From assembly GCA_963930645.1 (NCBI GenBank), contig CAWVNO010002555.1, positions 372,001-436,000 on the forward strand: a stretch of 64,000 nucleotides of DNA, given 5' to 3'. The stretch comes from Salticus scenicus. Taxonomy: Eukaryota; Arthropoda; Arachnida; Araneae; Salticidae. Of this stretch, positions 21,775 through 32,779 are shown piece after piece; positions within the stretch are counted from its first letter, which is position 1; each line of letters begins with the position of its first letter. The translations under genes and the position numbers were made by a program. Under the pieces are notes generated by a model. It was not told where the DNA came from. It saw nothing but the letters and a program-made list of their open reading frames with translations, and made no database searches.

Positions 21775-24399
21775 TATACTGATTTGCTTATTTAATCTTA
21801 TAAATGTCAGTTTATTATGTAACTCATGCAATAATTCTCATATTAGCCTATTCAACTGTGTAAAGAAAATTTTAATTTTAAATTTACAAAGTTTTTCAAT
21901 TAGAACATTGAAATTTAATAGACTTCTGGCCAGTATCACAAATGATATTATTTTAAAACTTGTTCAACTTCTTAACCATTATTCATTCTTGAGACAAGGT
22001 CTTTACAGACTAATAAATTGACATTTTAACTCAGGGCATTTCATCTTTTGTGTGTGTGCACGTGTGTCATTTTGGGATTACCCCCTACTATTTGGTCTTT
22101 GATTCGAGTTATAGAAAAGAAACAGTTACAATTCTACTCCAAGAATAGAATCGCCCTTGTTTGTTTACAACTCAAATAGAATGAACAGCACCTCAAAATG
22201 TCAATTTTCAGGAATACAATGAAAAACTAAAAATAAAGTTTTTGAAGCATGACTATATTAAATTGCCTTTTATTTAAAACTGGTCAAGAAATAATTCAAA
22301 ATATTTATATCTAAAGCCATTAAATCTAATTTTTTTCCTTAATAAGTCGTCAGTATTTTTTTTTTTAAATATTAACAAGTAGTAAATGATTGTTTGGTGG
22401 ATTCACTGCCATATCCAAGGGGAGGGTAATGGGGCTAATTAGTAATTACCCTTCTATCTAAACTAGGAAGGATCCTAGTTTGAAGATTCATGACGACTGT
22501 TGTTAAATTTTGATATTTTCTTTTTCATATTTGCTGGTAAGATATTGCTTTTTCGATTTTGCCATTATCGTTTTCTATGTTTTCTTTCCAGCCACCTTTG
22601 AGACTAGCTTGTTTACTATACTTGAAAGTTCGAACTGTGACAAACTTATGTTTAGCAGCGTCTTTTTTCTGAGTCAGACCCCTACGGCTTGTTAGTTGTG
22701 AGAACATTTTGTTTGCTGGCATGTTAGATCTCTTTTTCTCTAAATAAATCTGACCACAACAAACACAACACTGCCGCCAGGCTTTCGCAATCCTTGAAGA
22801 TCCTGCTCCAAAAATTTTATCTAAATTTCGCACAATTATTATTACTCTTATACAAAATCATTTTCTTTATTCTTAAAAACAATAAATAGTACAGTTATTT
22901 CTACAAAAAAGGTTATATATTAAAAAAAAATTATTTGTTGGGGCTTAGAAAAAAAAATAAAAAGATTAAAAACTAAATTATTTCTTCAGTGGACAAGCTT
23001 AAAAACACATGGACTGTTGTTTATCTTTTTTCTGTTATAATGACTGCTTAATCTTTCAAATCTATTCCTGTAATTATAGTGAAAGAGCTTCTGTTTACTT
23101 TAATTGAATGCAAATGATTTCTTTCTGTAACCTTTCTCACTGTGTTTCTTTAAACAATTTTGAACGTTGCATACAAGAAAATTGAAAGATTAAAAATTAA
23201 TAACTTTCCAACATTATATAGTGGAAGCATGTAGTCTTTGCGCCAGAGGAGATATTAGCAGAAATGAAAAGAGTCCCCCTCCCCCATTCCGGCAATAAGA
23301 GAAATTAAGGTGTGTTCATACCATTAGGCTACTTTTGAGAATTCTGCAGAAGTTTAAAGGATAAAGATCAATTGTATTGAAGTTAAGATAAGAAGAGAAA
23401 AGAACAAAAGCAAAAGTAAAACGTAAAAATTGAGCTGCGAGTTCGATGTCGATTTTCAGGAATTTTAGGAGTGGAGTAGTTAAAATATTTTTTAACCTCT
23501 GAAATAAATACAGATGGAGATCAGAAGAAGGAAACAATATGAACCCATTAAAATTTATTCAGTAAAATATGTCTTCTTTAACGATGTGTTCATAAGTTAT
23601 AATATGTTTAGTGAGTAAGATAGATTATGACAGTTTAAAAGATTTGCATAGTTTTACGAAGACAAGTGATTGTAAATTAATCTCATTCAATATTTAATTT
23701 TAAAATTTTAACCAACTTAAAAGTTTTTTTTTTATTGTGCACTCGTGTACATTATTTATCCTGTTTTATTTCTGAAATTTTGGTCGAAAATTAGCAATTT
23801 AAAAAAAAAAGTTTTTTTTGCCCAGCTGCTATAACCTTGTGACAACCTTACATAGCTGATTTTGTCTACCACACTATCTGATGACAGGTGTTTGTAGATG
23901 CCAAAGTAATCGATCTAAAAAATGAATTTAATTAAATATATAGGGGAGACCCGTGTACCTAGGGCTGCTTTTTTTCAATGCCCAAAAACAGAGCCCTTGA
24001 CCTATTTAAAATTATCAAACTGACATGTGCATACCTTCTTTAGGACTAATTACTTCCAATTGCGATTAATATAAATACCTAAAATAAGAAATTCCGACAA
24101 ATAGAAGGTTTTTTAAAAAACTTCACTCGTGGCCCTAGGTACAACACCCTCATTGTACCTAGGGCCAGACCTCATTGTACCTAGGGCCATTCTCTCAAAT
24201 TTATATTTCACTTTATAATGAATAGAAAATAAGCATATAAACATATATTTTATAAAAGAAACAATATCAAGTAGTATATTTATTTATCATATAATAATTA
24301 TAATGTTGTTGCCTTAATTTGAAACACTAATTTTTTTCTTTTGGGATATTCTAACAGAACGTTTTTTTTTTCTTCAATTTCTTTTTTTTTTTTTTTTTT

Positions 24400-24621
24400 T
24401 CTGGAGTGTCTCTTGGATTTCTAGATCTCTCTGGTTTTCGATCACATCTTTTCTTTGATGTGGGACGTTTCCCTTTAGGTAAAGGTTTTGCTTAGGTTCG
24501 TACCTGTTAAAGCATGACACACGAAAAGATGTTAGATGTTGAAGGTTTCGAAATTTCAACAGGACACTAAACAGAGACATCCAGTTCTATCATTGTTGGT
24601 TCACTTTCTTTCTGGAAAATC

Positions 24622-24653
<32 letters not shown>

Positions 24654-24846
24654 TATTTATGGAGGAGGGGTTTTGTCTTTCAGTCACATTTGAACTTAAA
24701 TATTCATCCTCAGTGAATGTGTTTTGATTCATTGGCCATATGCCGGATACACGAAAGCCTGATAGAATGCTTACAGGCAGATAGGACTTGCCAACATTTT
24801 CAGCAACTTCATATATAGTGATTGGTTTACCCGAGTTTTCCAGCAT
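24400..24846 (-). pseudogene. pogo-like transposase, C-terminal remnant
   Basis: The open part (24649-24846) contains GKPITIYEVAENVGKSYLP, then SGFRVSGIWPMN and FTEDEYL, phrases typical of the segment after the DDE domain in arthropod pogo/tigger-like transposases. After an ATT microsatellite, weak continuing similarity (PKGKRPTSKK, RNPRDTP) reaches about 24400. The N-terminal helix-turn-helix and most of the DDE domain are absent. Non-functional. Confidence 0.75.
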
Positions 24847-24874
24847 CCAATTACTATAGGCTATACTGTGTTTC

Positions 24875-25179
24875 TTAACACTTTTGCGACCGCTGACGTA
24901 GTTTCACGTCATTTGAAAATATGAAACTCCACCAGTGGGCGTTTCTTTTGCAATTTATATATTATTTGTTTCTAAAAATATACACAATATTCATATTTGT
25001 ACAATCAGTATACTATGGATGCAAATACTTTGATTAGAGAGAGTATGATTATAATGCATATATCCATTTGTAATATAAATGTGAATACAGAAAATTTTGT
25101 TTTGAAAAATTGTAAATTATGAGAAAAACCCCCACATGCGTACCTTACTGTCAAAAACATGCGGTCGCGAAAGTGTTAA
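24875..25179. mobile_element. piggyBac-type MITE, TTAA flanks
   Basis: TTAACACTTTTGCGACCGC at the left is inverted as GCGGTCGCGAAAGTGTTAA at the right. TTAA at each end is the piggyBac target. Length 305 bp including TTAA, non-coding. It lies inside the pogo-like element, so it is younger. Confidence 0.85.
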
Positions 25180-25588
25180 AAGGTCCAAACACAATGGCCC
25201 AAGGTACAAGGCATTTATGTGGCCCTAGGTACAAGTTTTGGTAACTTCATTCAAAATGCCTTCCACTAAAAAATCCACATGCAGAGAGGACTAATTAAAC
25301 ATCTCATTTATTACTCGATATAACAAGCAACATTATGCACTAAAAATGAAAGAAAAATATTTGACTTGCTTTTGTAAAACAGCAAATAAGATGAACTGCA
25401 AAATTTTACTTCAAACCATGTAAATTCGTTTTCTACATGTAACTTGTCAAAACTTTCTCCTCAAATGTTCCAAAGTAGTTCTTAAAGTAGCAAATTGTGT
25501 TGTTACTCGCCCAACTGAGTATTAAAACTTAAATTTAAATATTATTCAAATAAAGTGGGGTGGCCCTAGGTACACGGGTCTCCCCCTA

Positions 25589-26231
25589 CATATTGTTTAT
25601 AGCCGATTTCCAATTTTTGTGAAAATCAGTTTATGAATTTTTTTTACAAAAAGAGCTATTTTTTATTCCAAATCAGAAACCACATGACTTAGGCATTACT
25701 GGATTACCCCTCCCATGACTTGAGTCTGGATACACCAGTGGGTGGATTTAGATATAGTTTTCACAATTAACAATTTTTCTCTAATGCATGTTTTAAACAT
25801 TGATTTTTTAATGAAGTTATTGAATTTTTCTATTAAATGCCAATTCAGTTTTCACAAATCACAACTTTCTTTTACTTATCTATCTAATATATTTCATTAT
25901 AAACAGGGAACCCTCTTTTAAAAGTAAGGTAAGCATAGAATGTATCATTTTTCCGTTGAATTATTTCACATGTTTCAGATATTTATAGCAATATTTAAAC
26001 CACTAGTAAAAGGACATATAGCTCAATGAGGTAAATATTTTTCTCTTTAATTCAGTCAGTCTTTACTCATGTATTCTGAATAAAAAAAAAATATATTTCC
26101 ATTAATACATTGTTGTTTAATTTCTTTTTTATTAATTACACATGTTGGTTCTTCTGTGCAAATAAGGCTGAGGATTATGGATATTGAAGAATAAAGATTA
26201 CAATTTTTTTTTCTTTTTAACATTTACTATG
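25589..26231. other. AT-rich non-coding
   Basis: No gene. GATTACCCCTCCCATGA near 25701 resembles the inverse of CAAGGGGAGGGTAATGG near 22417, which could be ends of an older element holding the pogo copy; too weak to call. Confidence 0.4.
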
Positions 26232-26365
26232 CAGGGTGTCCAAAAAAATTGGAACACGGTTTAATTCTTTACCTGTTAGAGATGAGAGGGTAATGTAAAT
26301 TGCAAAAGTGTACAAAATAAGATGGGAAATAAAAATGTCTTTCTATTAATTTTCAAAAAATTACA

Positions 26366-26396
<31 letters not shown>

Positions 26397-26946
26397 ACGA
26401 ACACTCTAGACAAATTTGTTCAATTAGAAAGATTTAATTTTCAATGCAACAACATCATTACAAAAAATTGCATTATTTTATCTTTAAAACTCAATGAATT
26501 ATACTTAATTGAAAATTGAACTGTGATTATAGGGACCATATATCGAAATAGAAATGTAAATTTGTGACATATACGAGTAAAATGTATCATTGCAATTGCA
26601 TTAAAACTATTCTTGAGTATGTTGGATTCATTTGCAATCAAGTCACGTTATGTAAACATTTGTTATTAATTTGTAAATGATCCCTATTTTCATCAAAAAG
26701 CCAGCCTTTTAAATGATTCGGGAAAATGGCATAAGTCACAAAATCTTTGTAATTAACAAAATTTGGAGAGAGGGACTGTACAAAAAATTAAAAAATGTAA
26801 CTTTTTAAGTATTAATGGGAGGGTTTTTTTTCTTAATGTAGTCGTCTTTCCTACCTTAATCTGGAAGTTTTTTCAATTTACATTGCCCATCTATCTGTAA
26901 CGGGTAAAGAAATAAAGTGCGTTTCCAACCTTTTTGGGACACCCTG
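26232..26946. mobile_element. MITE-like element with CAGGGTGTCC ends
   Basis: CAGGGTGTCCAAAAAAATTG at the left is inverted at the right as TTTTTGGGACACCCTG. Subterminal TTACC motifs are also inverted. No transposase ORF. The ends resemble mariner-type non-autonomous elements; the target duplication is unclear. Confidence 0.7.
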
Positions 26947-27628
26947 TATATACACTCATGCTCGAAAGTTTAGCAAGATTTGCAAATGATCAGTTTTCTT
27001 CAATTTAAAAATTCATCTCTCGATGAAATGTTTTCAAACATTGGGTATTTTAAAAACTGGGTCCTCCATATTTTTCAGAGAAGATTGGTTTAAGACAACA
27101 TTTAGAGGGCCGGAAACAAATTGAGTAAAATGAATAATGTTTGTGATCACCTTGTATAGTCAAGTGAACGAAATGAACTGTATCTTTAGGAAATGTTAAT
27201 ACAGAACCAGTTTAATTTGTGGATGAATTTGTGCTGACGATAGCATATTAAATAACAGAGAGATAAGTGTTTATTTTAAAACTCATAAACAAATTAGCAT
27301 GTTTTTTATTTATAATATACAAAGTTTTTAGCAAAAATTATTCCCACATTCAGATAGCTTGGAAAGACACTTTTAAAACAATGTACTGTAATCGGAATAC
27401 AAATATATGAAATATCTCATGAAAAATGTTTTTACTGCGCATGTGCAAAAGATAAAATTTTTTTTATTGCATAGGTATTGGGCAACAAAAAAAGTGCATC
27501 ATCAAGTGTATCAAAAGTGCATTTGAATAGAGTAAAAAATAAGCAAATTATATGAAAAAGAACGAGCTAGATTTTAGATATTTTCCAAGAGTTCAAATTT
27601 CTTAAGGGGTTTTTCTCATTTGTCGTAG
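26947..27628. other. AT-rich non-coding
   Basis: No gene or element could be supported. It begins with a TATACACTCATGCTCGAAAG phrase that looks like a transposon end, but no partner was found. Confidence 0.4.
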
Positions 27629-27741
27629 TTAATTTAAAGATCCAATTATTTTAACCACTTAGCAAAGTTCTTTTTTGTGAAAAAAGCAAAAGAGAACTTT
27701 TGCTAAGTGGTTAAAATAATTGGATCTTTAAATTAATTATC
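27629..27741. repeat. Palindrome, about 45-bp arms
   Basis: Left arm TTAATTTAAAGATCCAATTA and onward to TTAGCAAAGTTCT is inverted in 27690-27741, with a short A/T spacer. It forms a long hairpin. No hammerhead core is seen in it. Confidence 0.7.
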
Positions 27742-27871
27742 AGAGTTTATTCAGGCTTTTTTTTTTGGTTTTGAGTAAAAATTTTATTTAATTTTTTCTT
27801 TTTCTTTGTATTTGATTAAATTATAAGAAAATCTAAAAAATTTTAAAAAAATCAAACTTCGAAAATCGAAC

Positions 27872-28490
27872 CTATGTGAGTAATTTCGAAATATTAGACA
27901 AGAACACAGTGGAACAAATGTCATTAACAAGATTTTTTGAATTTTTAAATACGTAAAAAGCTTCATGGATATTCAAATAGGAAGAGGAGACAGGACATGA
28001 AATTATGTTAGTTTTAGAAAAATCTAAATGATGGCCGTGAGCCCAGCAGTGGGAAGCAATAGAAGATTTAGAGATCTCTTCAGTATGAACATTTCGACGG
28101 TGCTCATTTATTCTATATTTCAAACGCCTTTTAGTTTGACCAATATAACCTAAATGGCACAACGAACACGGATTTAAATAAATGCCAGAAAGGTTTTCAG
28201 TAGGAATGGGATCTTTAAGAGAAGATAATTTAATTTTGTTGACGAGTTTGTAAATGACTTTAAAACCAAATGGTCAGAGAATTTAAAGAATTTTGAAAGA
28301 AAGTGATGAATAAAAGGTAAAAGAACTGGGATGAGACTGTGATCGCTCAGTTTGGAAACAGAAGGTTTGTGATTCTTGAATTTATATAAAGTTTTATCAG
28401 TTATAGAGGGATTATAGCCTCGCGAAAGAGCAAGAGATTTTAAATAATTCCTTTCGACAGACTGTCAGATCAGATCAAATGTGTAAGGCT
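27872..28490 (-). pseudogene. Penelope-like endonuclease, second family, decayed
   Basis: The minus strand reads SGIYLNPCSLCHLGYIGQTK, a GIY-YIG core with a CxxC pair between the two motifs, then KRRLKYRINEHRRNV. Upstream, a connector (SLALSRGYNPSITDKTLYKF and, after a one-base shift, GFKVIYKLVNKIK) matches the usual region between reverse transcriptase and nuclease. A stop and at least one frameshift break it. The reverse transcriptase is missing. It differs from the 16.5-18.7 kb element, so at least two Penelope-like families are present. Confidence 0.8.
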
Positions 28491-28589
28491 TATGTTTTAC
28501 TTACTTATTTTCTGAAAATTGACAAATTTTTAATATTTCATTTTGCGGCAAAAAGAAAAGAAAGAGAAAAAATGCCCTTATTGAAAATT

Positions 28590-28745
28590 CAGATTTTTGA
28601 ACTTAGAATTATATTTTTAAAAAATGAACGATTGTAAATTTTCTGAATGTGAGAAGAGAATTTAAAAAATACATTGGTTAATTAATAATCAGGAAATCAA
28701 ACTTTCCCATAGAATAACATGGGCCATGGCTGTCGGCAAGATTAA
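28590..28745 (+). repeat. Solo arm of the 251-670 foldback family
   Basis: Contains ATAACATGGGCCATGGCTGTCGGCAAG and AGAATTTAAAAAATACATT in the order of the right arm at 540-650. The opposite arm is absent. The rest of 28500-29100 holds a G12 run and no gene. Confidence 0.5.
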
Positions 28746-30158
28746 GTATTGTCCACTCTAAAAACATGAAATTTCTTCCCTTAGCAACAGTTACTACTTT
28801 CATTCCTTAAAATTCATTTTAGAAGTTTTATGTTCTACCTCAATTATAATGTAACATCTTTTAAACTTATTGGAAAAAAAGGGGGGGGGGGATAAAGATT
28901 TTTTTTTTTCTCTCTCAGCAGATTTTAAGAATATGCCCCGAAGGAGGGAACCGATGAAAGGGCTTGTGTCATCAATCCCCGAGATGGCAACATCTTTGAA
29001 AGTATGCGGGTGGCATTTTTAGATAAGGAATACGAAAGGGCACCAAACGTCGGGCTGCCCCCTGCCCTCCAATCAAATTTTCATGCTACACCCCTGTTAA
29101 TAGTTGCCATGAAAAAAATTTTACTTTAAAATAAATGGCTTTATCTTTCAGCTAATAAAAAAGAGTGGATTAAAGTCACATGCTTACGTTAAAAAGATAT
29201 TAAGGAAATGTGTAATAATAAATTCGAAAACAAATTGCGAGTGGGAGGTTTTAGCCAAGAACAAGTTAAATACGCTATAGAGGATAACGATATTGATTAA
29301 TGTCTTTTTCATGAATGGAAGCCTCTGCAAGCACTATATGAGCCATTTAGAGTAGTGTCCTGCACATAAAAAATATGTACTCTTGACATCGAAAGAAAAC
29401 ATCTGTCCATCAACATAGATAGGTTGAAGCCTGCTTTTATTGATAGAATTTCTACTCCGACACCTGTGTCTCCAATTCCTGAACAACAGCATACCAATAT
29501 ACCCAAAATGCCCAATTCAACGCTTATTCCAATTCCTGAACTCCAAACAGACATAAACAAAACACCTTAGGGTGGGCCGAAAATGCACTTTTGCACAAAC
29601 TTTCGAAATCGATGAGGCTTGGGGGCGGAAAAGTTGTGTATTGGGTTGCTCAGTAACCATGTAAAAATTTTTTGAAATCGAACAATATCTTCAGGTGGCG
29701 CCGGCGCCTTAAAAATTTGAAATTTTGACTAAAACAGACCTTTTTCTTCTAAAAACACGATTTTTTGCATTTTCGAAATAGATTACGCTCTAGTGCGGAA
29801 AAGTTGTGTATTGGGTTGCTCAGTAAACATGTAAAATTTTTTTGAAATCGAACAATATCTTCAGGTGGCGCCGGCACCTTAAAAATTTGAAATTTTGACT
29901 AAAACAGACCTTTTTTTTCTAAAAACACGATTTTTTGCATTTTCGAAATAGATAACGCTCTAGTGCGGAAATGTTTAGTATTGAGTTGCTAAGTAGCTGT
30001 GTAAGTTTTTTTTAAAAATGCAGCTCTTTGCTTATCTCAGAGGAAATTCACTGAGATAACCCAGAACTCACCACGAGGAGGTGGCTGCATATCGAGTTCC
30101 ACCCGTGCCCTCCCAACCACCCAACCATATAATGGACACTGAGATTTTATTAAATATT

Positions 30159-32444
30159 TCACTTTTCTGTTGCCTGATCTTCTTCGCCTTTTTTGTATTT
30201 CGACTTGCTTTCAAATGAAGGAATTATTCTTTGTGATTCTAATTTCGCCCTTATAAGGCCATCCCTTTCGATTTGTCCCACCACAGAAGCTGAAGCAACT
30301 GTCACTATTTTTACTGCCCTCTCCACTGCTTGGATGTGGCATGGAAACTCTTTTATTTCTAGTAAAGATATTTTCTCCTTTAGAATATTTCGGAAATCTT
30401 CATTGCTGACTGCACGAAGCATAGGTGGCTCCGTAACAACTGATTGGTGCCAATCAATTAGGTCCGTATAATCTTTTGCTTCGAATTTTATTACAGGAAC
30501 AGTGAACCGCCGGATACCTTCTTGTTTATTTTCCCTGGCTTTTAAAATTCTTCGTATTGCAAGCAGTCGGATGTAATTTCGTTCATCCGTAAGCATCGAA
30601 AGAAGAATATTTTCAGGATGCGCAAAAAAAGAATTTCGGCTTATTACGCCATCCACGACAGTCTTCAAGTCATCTGGGAGATAACGTGACAAGCTAATCA
30701 TCTTCCATAAGTGTCTAGCACCATCTTTGCAATGCGGTTTGGATTTTATATCAAACCACATCGGCACATATACTTTAATTATAAACTCTACTAAGGTTTT
30801 CAGTTCTGCTGAAACATTTGTAACTGAAATGTACAGGCGCAAAACTCGACATGCTGCCGTTAGCCAACGGGAGTGCGCTAGCTTTCCTGGTTTTTTCTCT
30901 GCTAGGGCAACAGAGCAGTAACCTGATGTTACAGCTTCATAAATTTGCAGCATATATTGTTGATCTGTACTCAGATCTTTTCGAAGCTCTTCTGATATTG
31001 CTACTAACTCTACGACATCAACCTTTTTGAAATTGACTACCGGTTTCAGCTCATAGGTTTCGAGATCTTTTCCTATTGGACCAGAAAAGGTTTCAGGACC
31101 ACTTGTTTGACCGTCTAGCTTTTTTAGAAGATGCCGCAACGGTAACTCATTTGCGTGTAACATGCATATGAGCCATTGAAGAGGTCTACCAACATCTTCT
31201 TCTATGAGACGTATAACTCCAGTCTTGCAACCTGTGTTAACGGGTGTCCCATCGCAGCCAACTGCCAAAAGAGTTTCAGTGTTGATATCATTCTGTAAAA
31301 GATATTCAGCGATGCTGCTCTTAATAGATTTTGCAGAACCACTAGCTGGAGAAACATGGCCGATATATTCAGATCCAGGTTCTTGTATTAAAACTACATG
31401 TTCTTCAATAACCGTTGTCCTGTGCTTTTTGTTTCCCTTGATTTGATCTGCTAAAGTTTTATCTTTTCGTCCGTCAAAAAAGAGGGCTTGAAGCTCTTCT
31501 GGTTTTCCTTTACATTGTAGTTCCTTTCGTTTTCTCATTCTCTCTCTTCTTATTTTATTTTTATCTGTAACTTTGGAACGATTATTATCAGAAATCATTC
31601 CGACATCTTCAAGAACTGCAGAAATAATTTTCGCTGCAGGCCTGTCTCCAATCCCTGCACTATCGCAGGCGAGTGCTGTGTTTGGCAGTTTTATCCTCAT
31701 CTGGCTGATTACCTTGGTCTCTCTTTTCGTTTTTCTGGAATGGTTCTCTCTGGATCTAGGAGGAGTGTATTCTTCATCATTACGCGTTTCATATTCAAAT
31801 TCTTCGTTCTCACAATCCTCGAACTCAGGCGACTCGAACATAGACTTTGGTGTTTGGAACTGCTGTTCACTTGTAGCAGCTTTCAACACTGTCTTGGATT
31901 GCCTATTTTGCTTTCGGAGCAGCTTCTCAGTTACTTTTAAATCAATGCCCCCGATAATCATTTTTCTGACGGTTCGTTGATCAATCAAAAATGGTTGTTC
32001 TAAATGTGGCACTTTTCTATCCTTTTCACAGGAGCATGCTTTAAAGGAATGACATTTGCATGTGGCAATGTCAAAGAGAGTTTTCTCGGCGTCTTCCAAA
32101 AATTCCTTTACTTTGTTCCTATAGGATTCCGTAGACTTGTTTTTACTTTTCAGGATATTTTTATACTTAGCATGATATGATTTAAGGATGCGCACAATTC
32201 TGCAATGAGAAATAGTAGGAATCGAGGACTTCTTCCACAAATCAGCTACCCTCTCAGCAACAACATTGGCAGTGTCAGTAAAAGCTGGATCTTTGCCGTG
32301 ATTTGAAGATTTCACTTGTTCTCTTATAAGGAAGTAAAATTTCATAACTTGACTGTAAGTTGGTAAGACGTTAGGTTTCAGCTCTTCTGGCAAACCAAAA
32401 ACAAAACAATCTGTAACTTTTCTAGTTGAATGACAACCGGCCAT
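30159..32444 (-). CDS. Putative transposase of the 3.7-kb element (761 aa)
   Basis: Start at the ATG at 32442-32444 (MAGCHSTRKV), single exon, no stop until 30159. The N-terminal third has a Cys/His cluster at 129-139 (CKCHSFKACSC) and an acidic linker (205-225). Candidate catalytic residues: Asp324 in LFFDGRKDKT, Asp398 in VGCDGTPVNTG, and Glu708 in FPCHIQAVERAVKIV. A CxxH pair (Cys427, His430) follows the second Asp, and HSRWLTAACRVLRLY (524-538) resembles an RW motif of hAT-like folds. I do not recognise the named superfamily. It would cut and paste the element; the position inside matching TIRs supports this. Nothing suggests a host gene. Confidence 0.8.
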   Translation of the reverse strand: MAGCHSTRKVTDCFVFGLPEELKPNVLPTYSQVMKFYFLIREQVKSSNHGKDPAFTDTANVVAERVADLWKKSSIPTISHCRIVRILKSYHAKYKNILKSKNKSTESYRNKVKEFLEDAEKTLFDIATCKCHSFKACSCEKDRKVPHLEQPFLIDQRTVRKMIIGGIDLKVTEKLLRKQNRQSKTVLKAATSEQQFQTPKSMFESPEFEDCENEEFEYETRNDEEYTPPRSRENHSRKTKRETKVISQMRIKLPNTALACDSAGIGDRPAAKIISAVLEDVGMISDNNRSKVTDKNKIRRERMRKRKELQCKGKPEELQALFFDGRKDKTLADQIKGNKKHRTTVIEEHVVLIQEPGSEYIGHVSPASGSAKSIKSSIAEYLLQNDINTETLLAVGCDGTPVNTGCKTGVIRLIEEDVGRPLQWLICMLHANELPLRHLLKKLDGQTSGPETFSGPIGKDLETYELKPVVNFKKVDVVELVAISEELRKDLSTDQQYMLQIYEAVTSGYCSVALAEKKPGKLAHSRWLTAACRVLRLYISVTNVSAELKTLVEFIIKVYVPMWFDIKSKPHCKDGARHLWKMISLSRYLPDDLKTVVDGVISRNSFFAHPENILLSMLTDERNYIRLLAIRRILKARENKQEGIRRFTVPVIKFEAKDYTDLIDWHQSVVTEPPMLRAVSNEDFRNILKEKISLLEIKEFPCHIQAVERAVKIVTVASASVVGQIERDGLIRAKLESQRIIPSFESKSKYKKGEEDQATEK

Positions 32445-32604
32445 TGTGACAAAAGTATAACTATAACTAACTAGTTAATGACATTTAAATATCTAAAGAG
32501 ACTGCTCTTCGATGAACAAACGACATAAAGTAAGCTTATTAGTTGATTGCTTCTGTACTAGACTGAACTAAACGATAACTGTGTTGCATATTATCACACT
32601 GACT

Positions 32605-32779
32605 GTCACGTGGACTGCAGGTGCGAGAGCATTTCATTTAGTAGAAGAAGGGGGGATGGAATAGAAAACTGATAAGGAATGTAAGAGACAATCCTGTACC
32701 ACTGGGGGTCACGTGGACTGCAGGTGCGAGAGCATTTCATTTAGTAGAAGAAGGGGGGTGAAATAGAAAACTGATAAGG
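32605..32779. repeat. 103-bp-period duplication upstream of the transposase
   Basis: GTCACGTGGACTGCAGGTGC starts at 32605 and again at 32708. Each copy of about 72-76 bp ends near GATAAGGAAT. It lies 160-335 bp upstream of the transposase ATG and could be promoter sequence, which is inference. Confidence 0.75.

Larger units (their letters stand above)
18754..23942. other. Non-coding stretch with old repeats
   Basis: No supported gene. The minus ORF at 22525-22833 (102 codons, Cys- and Lys-rich) matches no domain I recognise and its plus-strand partner is equally open, so it is left unnamed. About 19163-19247 is a dispersed repeat (see 46720-46806). A/T runs and a C13/A run near 20367-20397 are the main low-complexity features. 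Confidence 0.5.
23943..25586 (-). mobile_element. pogo-like DNA transposon, internally deleted
   Basis: The ends GGGGAGACCCGTGTACCTAG and CTAGGTACACGGGTCTCCCC are inverted and flanked by TA (23941-23942, 25587-25588). Only the C-terminal part of a pogo/CENP-B-type transposase remains (separate entry). The phrase GTACCTAGGGCC is iterated near 24150-24190. A TTAA-flanked MITE is inserted at 24875-25179. Confidence 0.85.

Noticed and set aside
22525..22833. 102-codon minus-strand ORF, Cys/Lys rich
   Set aside because: No domain recognised, no neighbouring coding signal, opposite strand equally open in part; not enough to call a gene.
22395..25740. Possible TIR pair (GGGGAGGGTAATGG near 22420; ATTACCCCTCCC near 25702)
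   Set aside because: Similarity is short and the flanks give no target duplication.
31573..31980. 135-codon plus ORF opposite the transposase
   Set aside because: It lies wholly inside the 761-residue minus ORF and has no domain; it is a shadow. The same holds for other plus ORFs at 30.2-31.9 kb.
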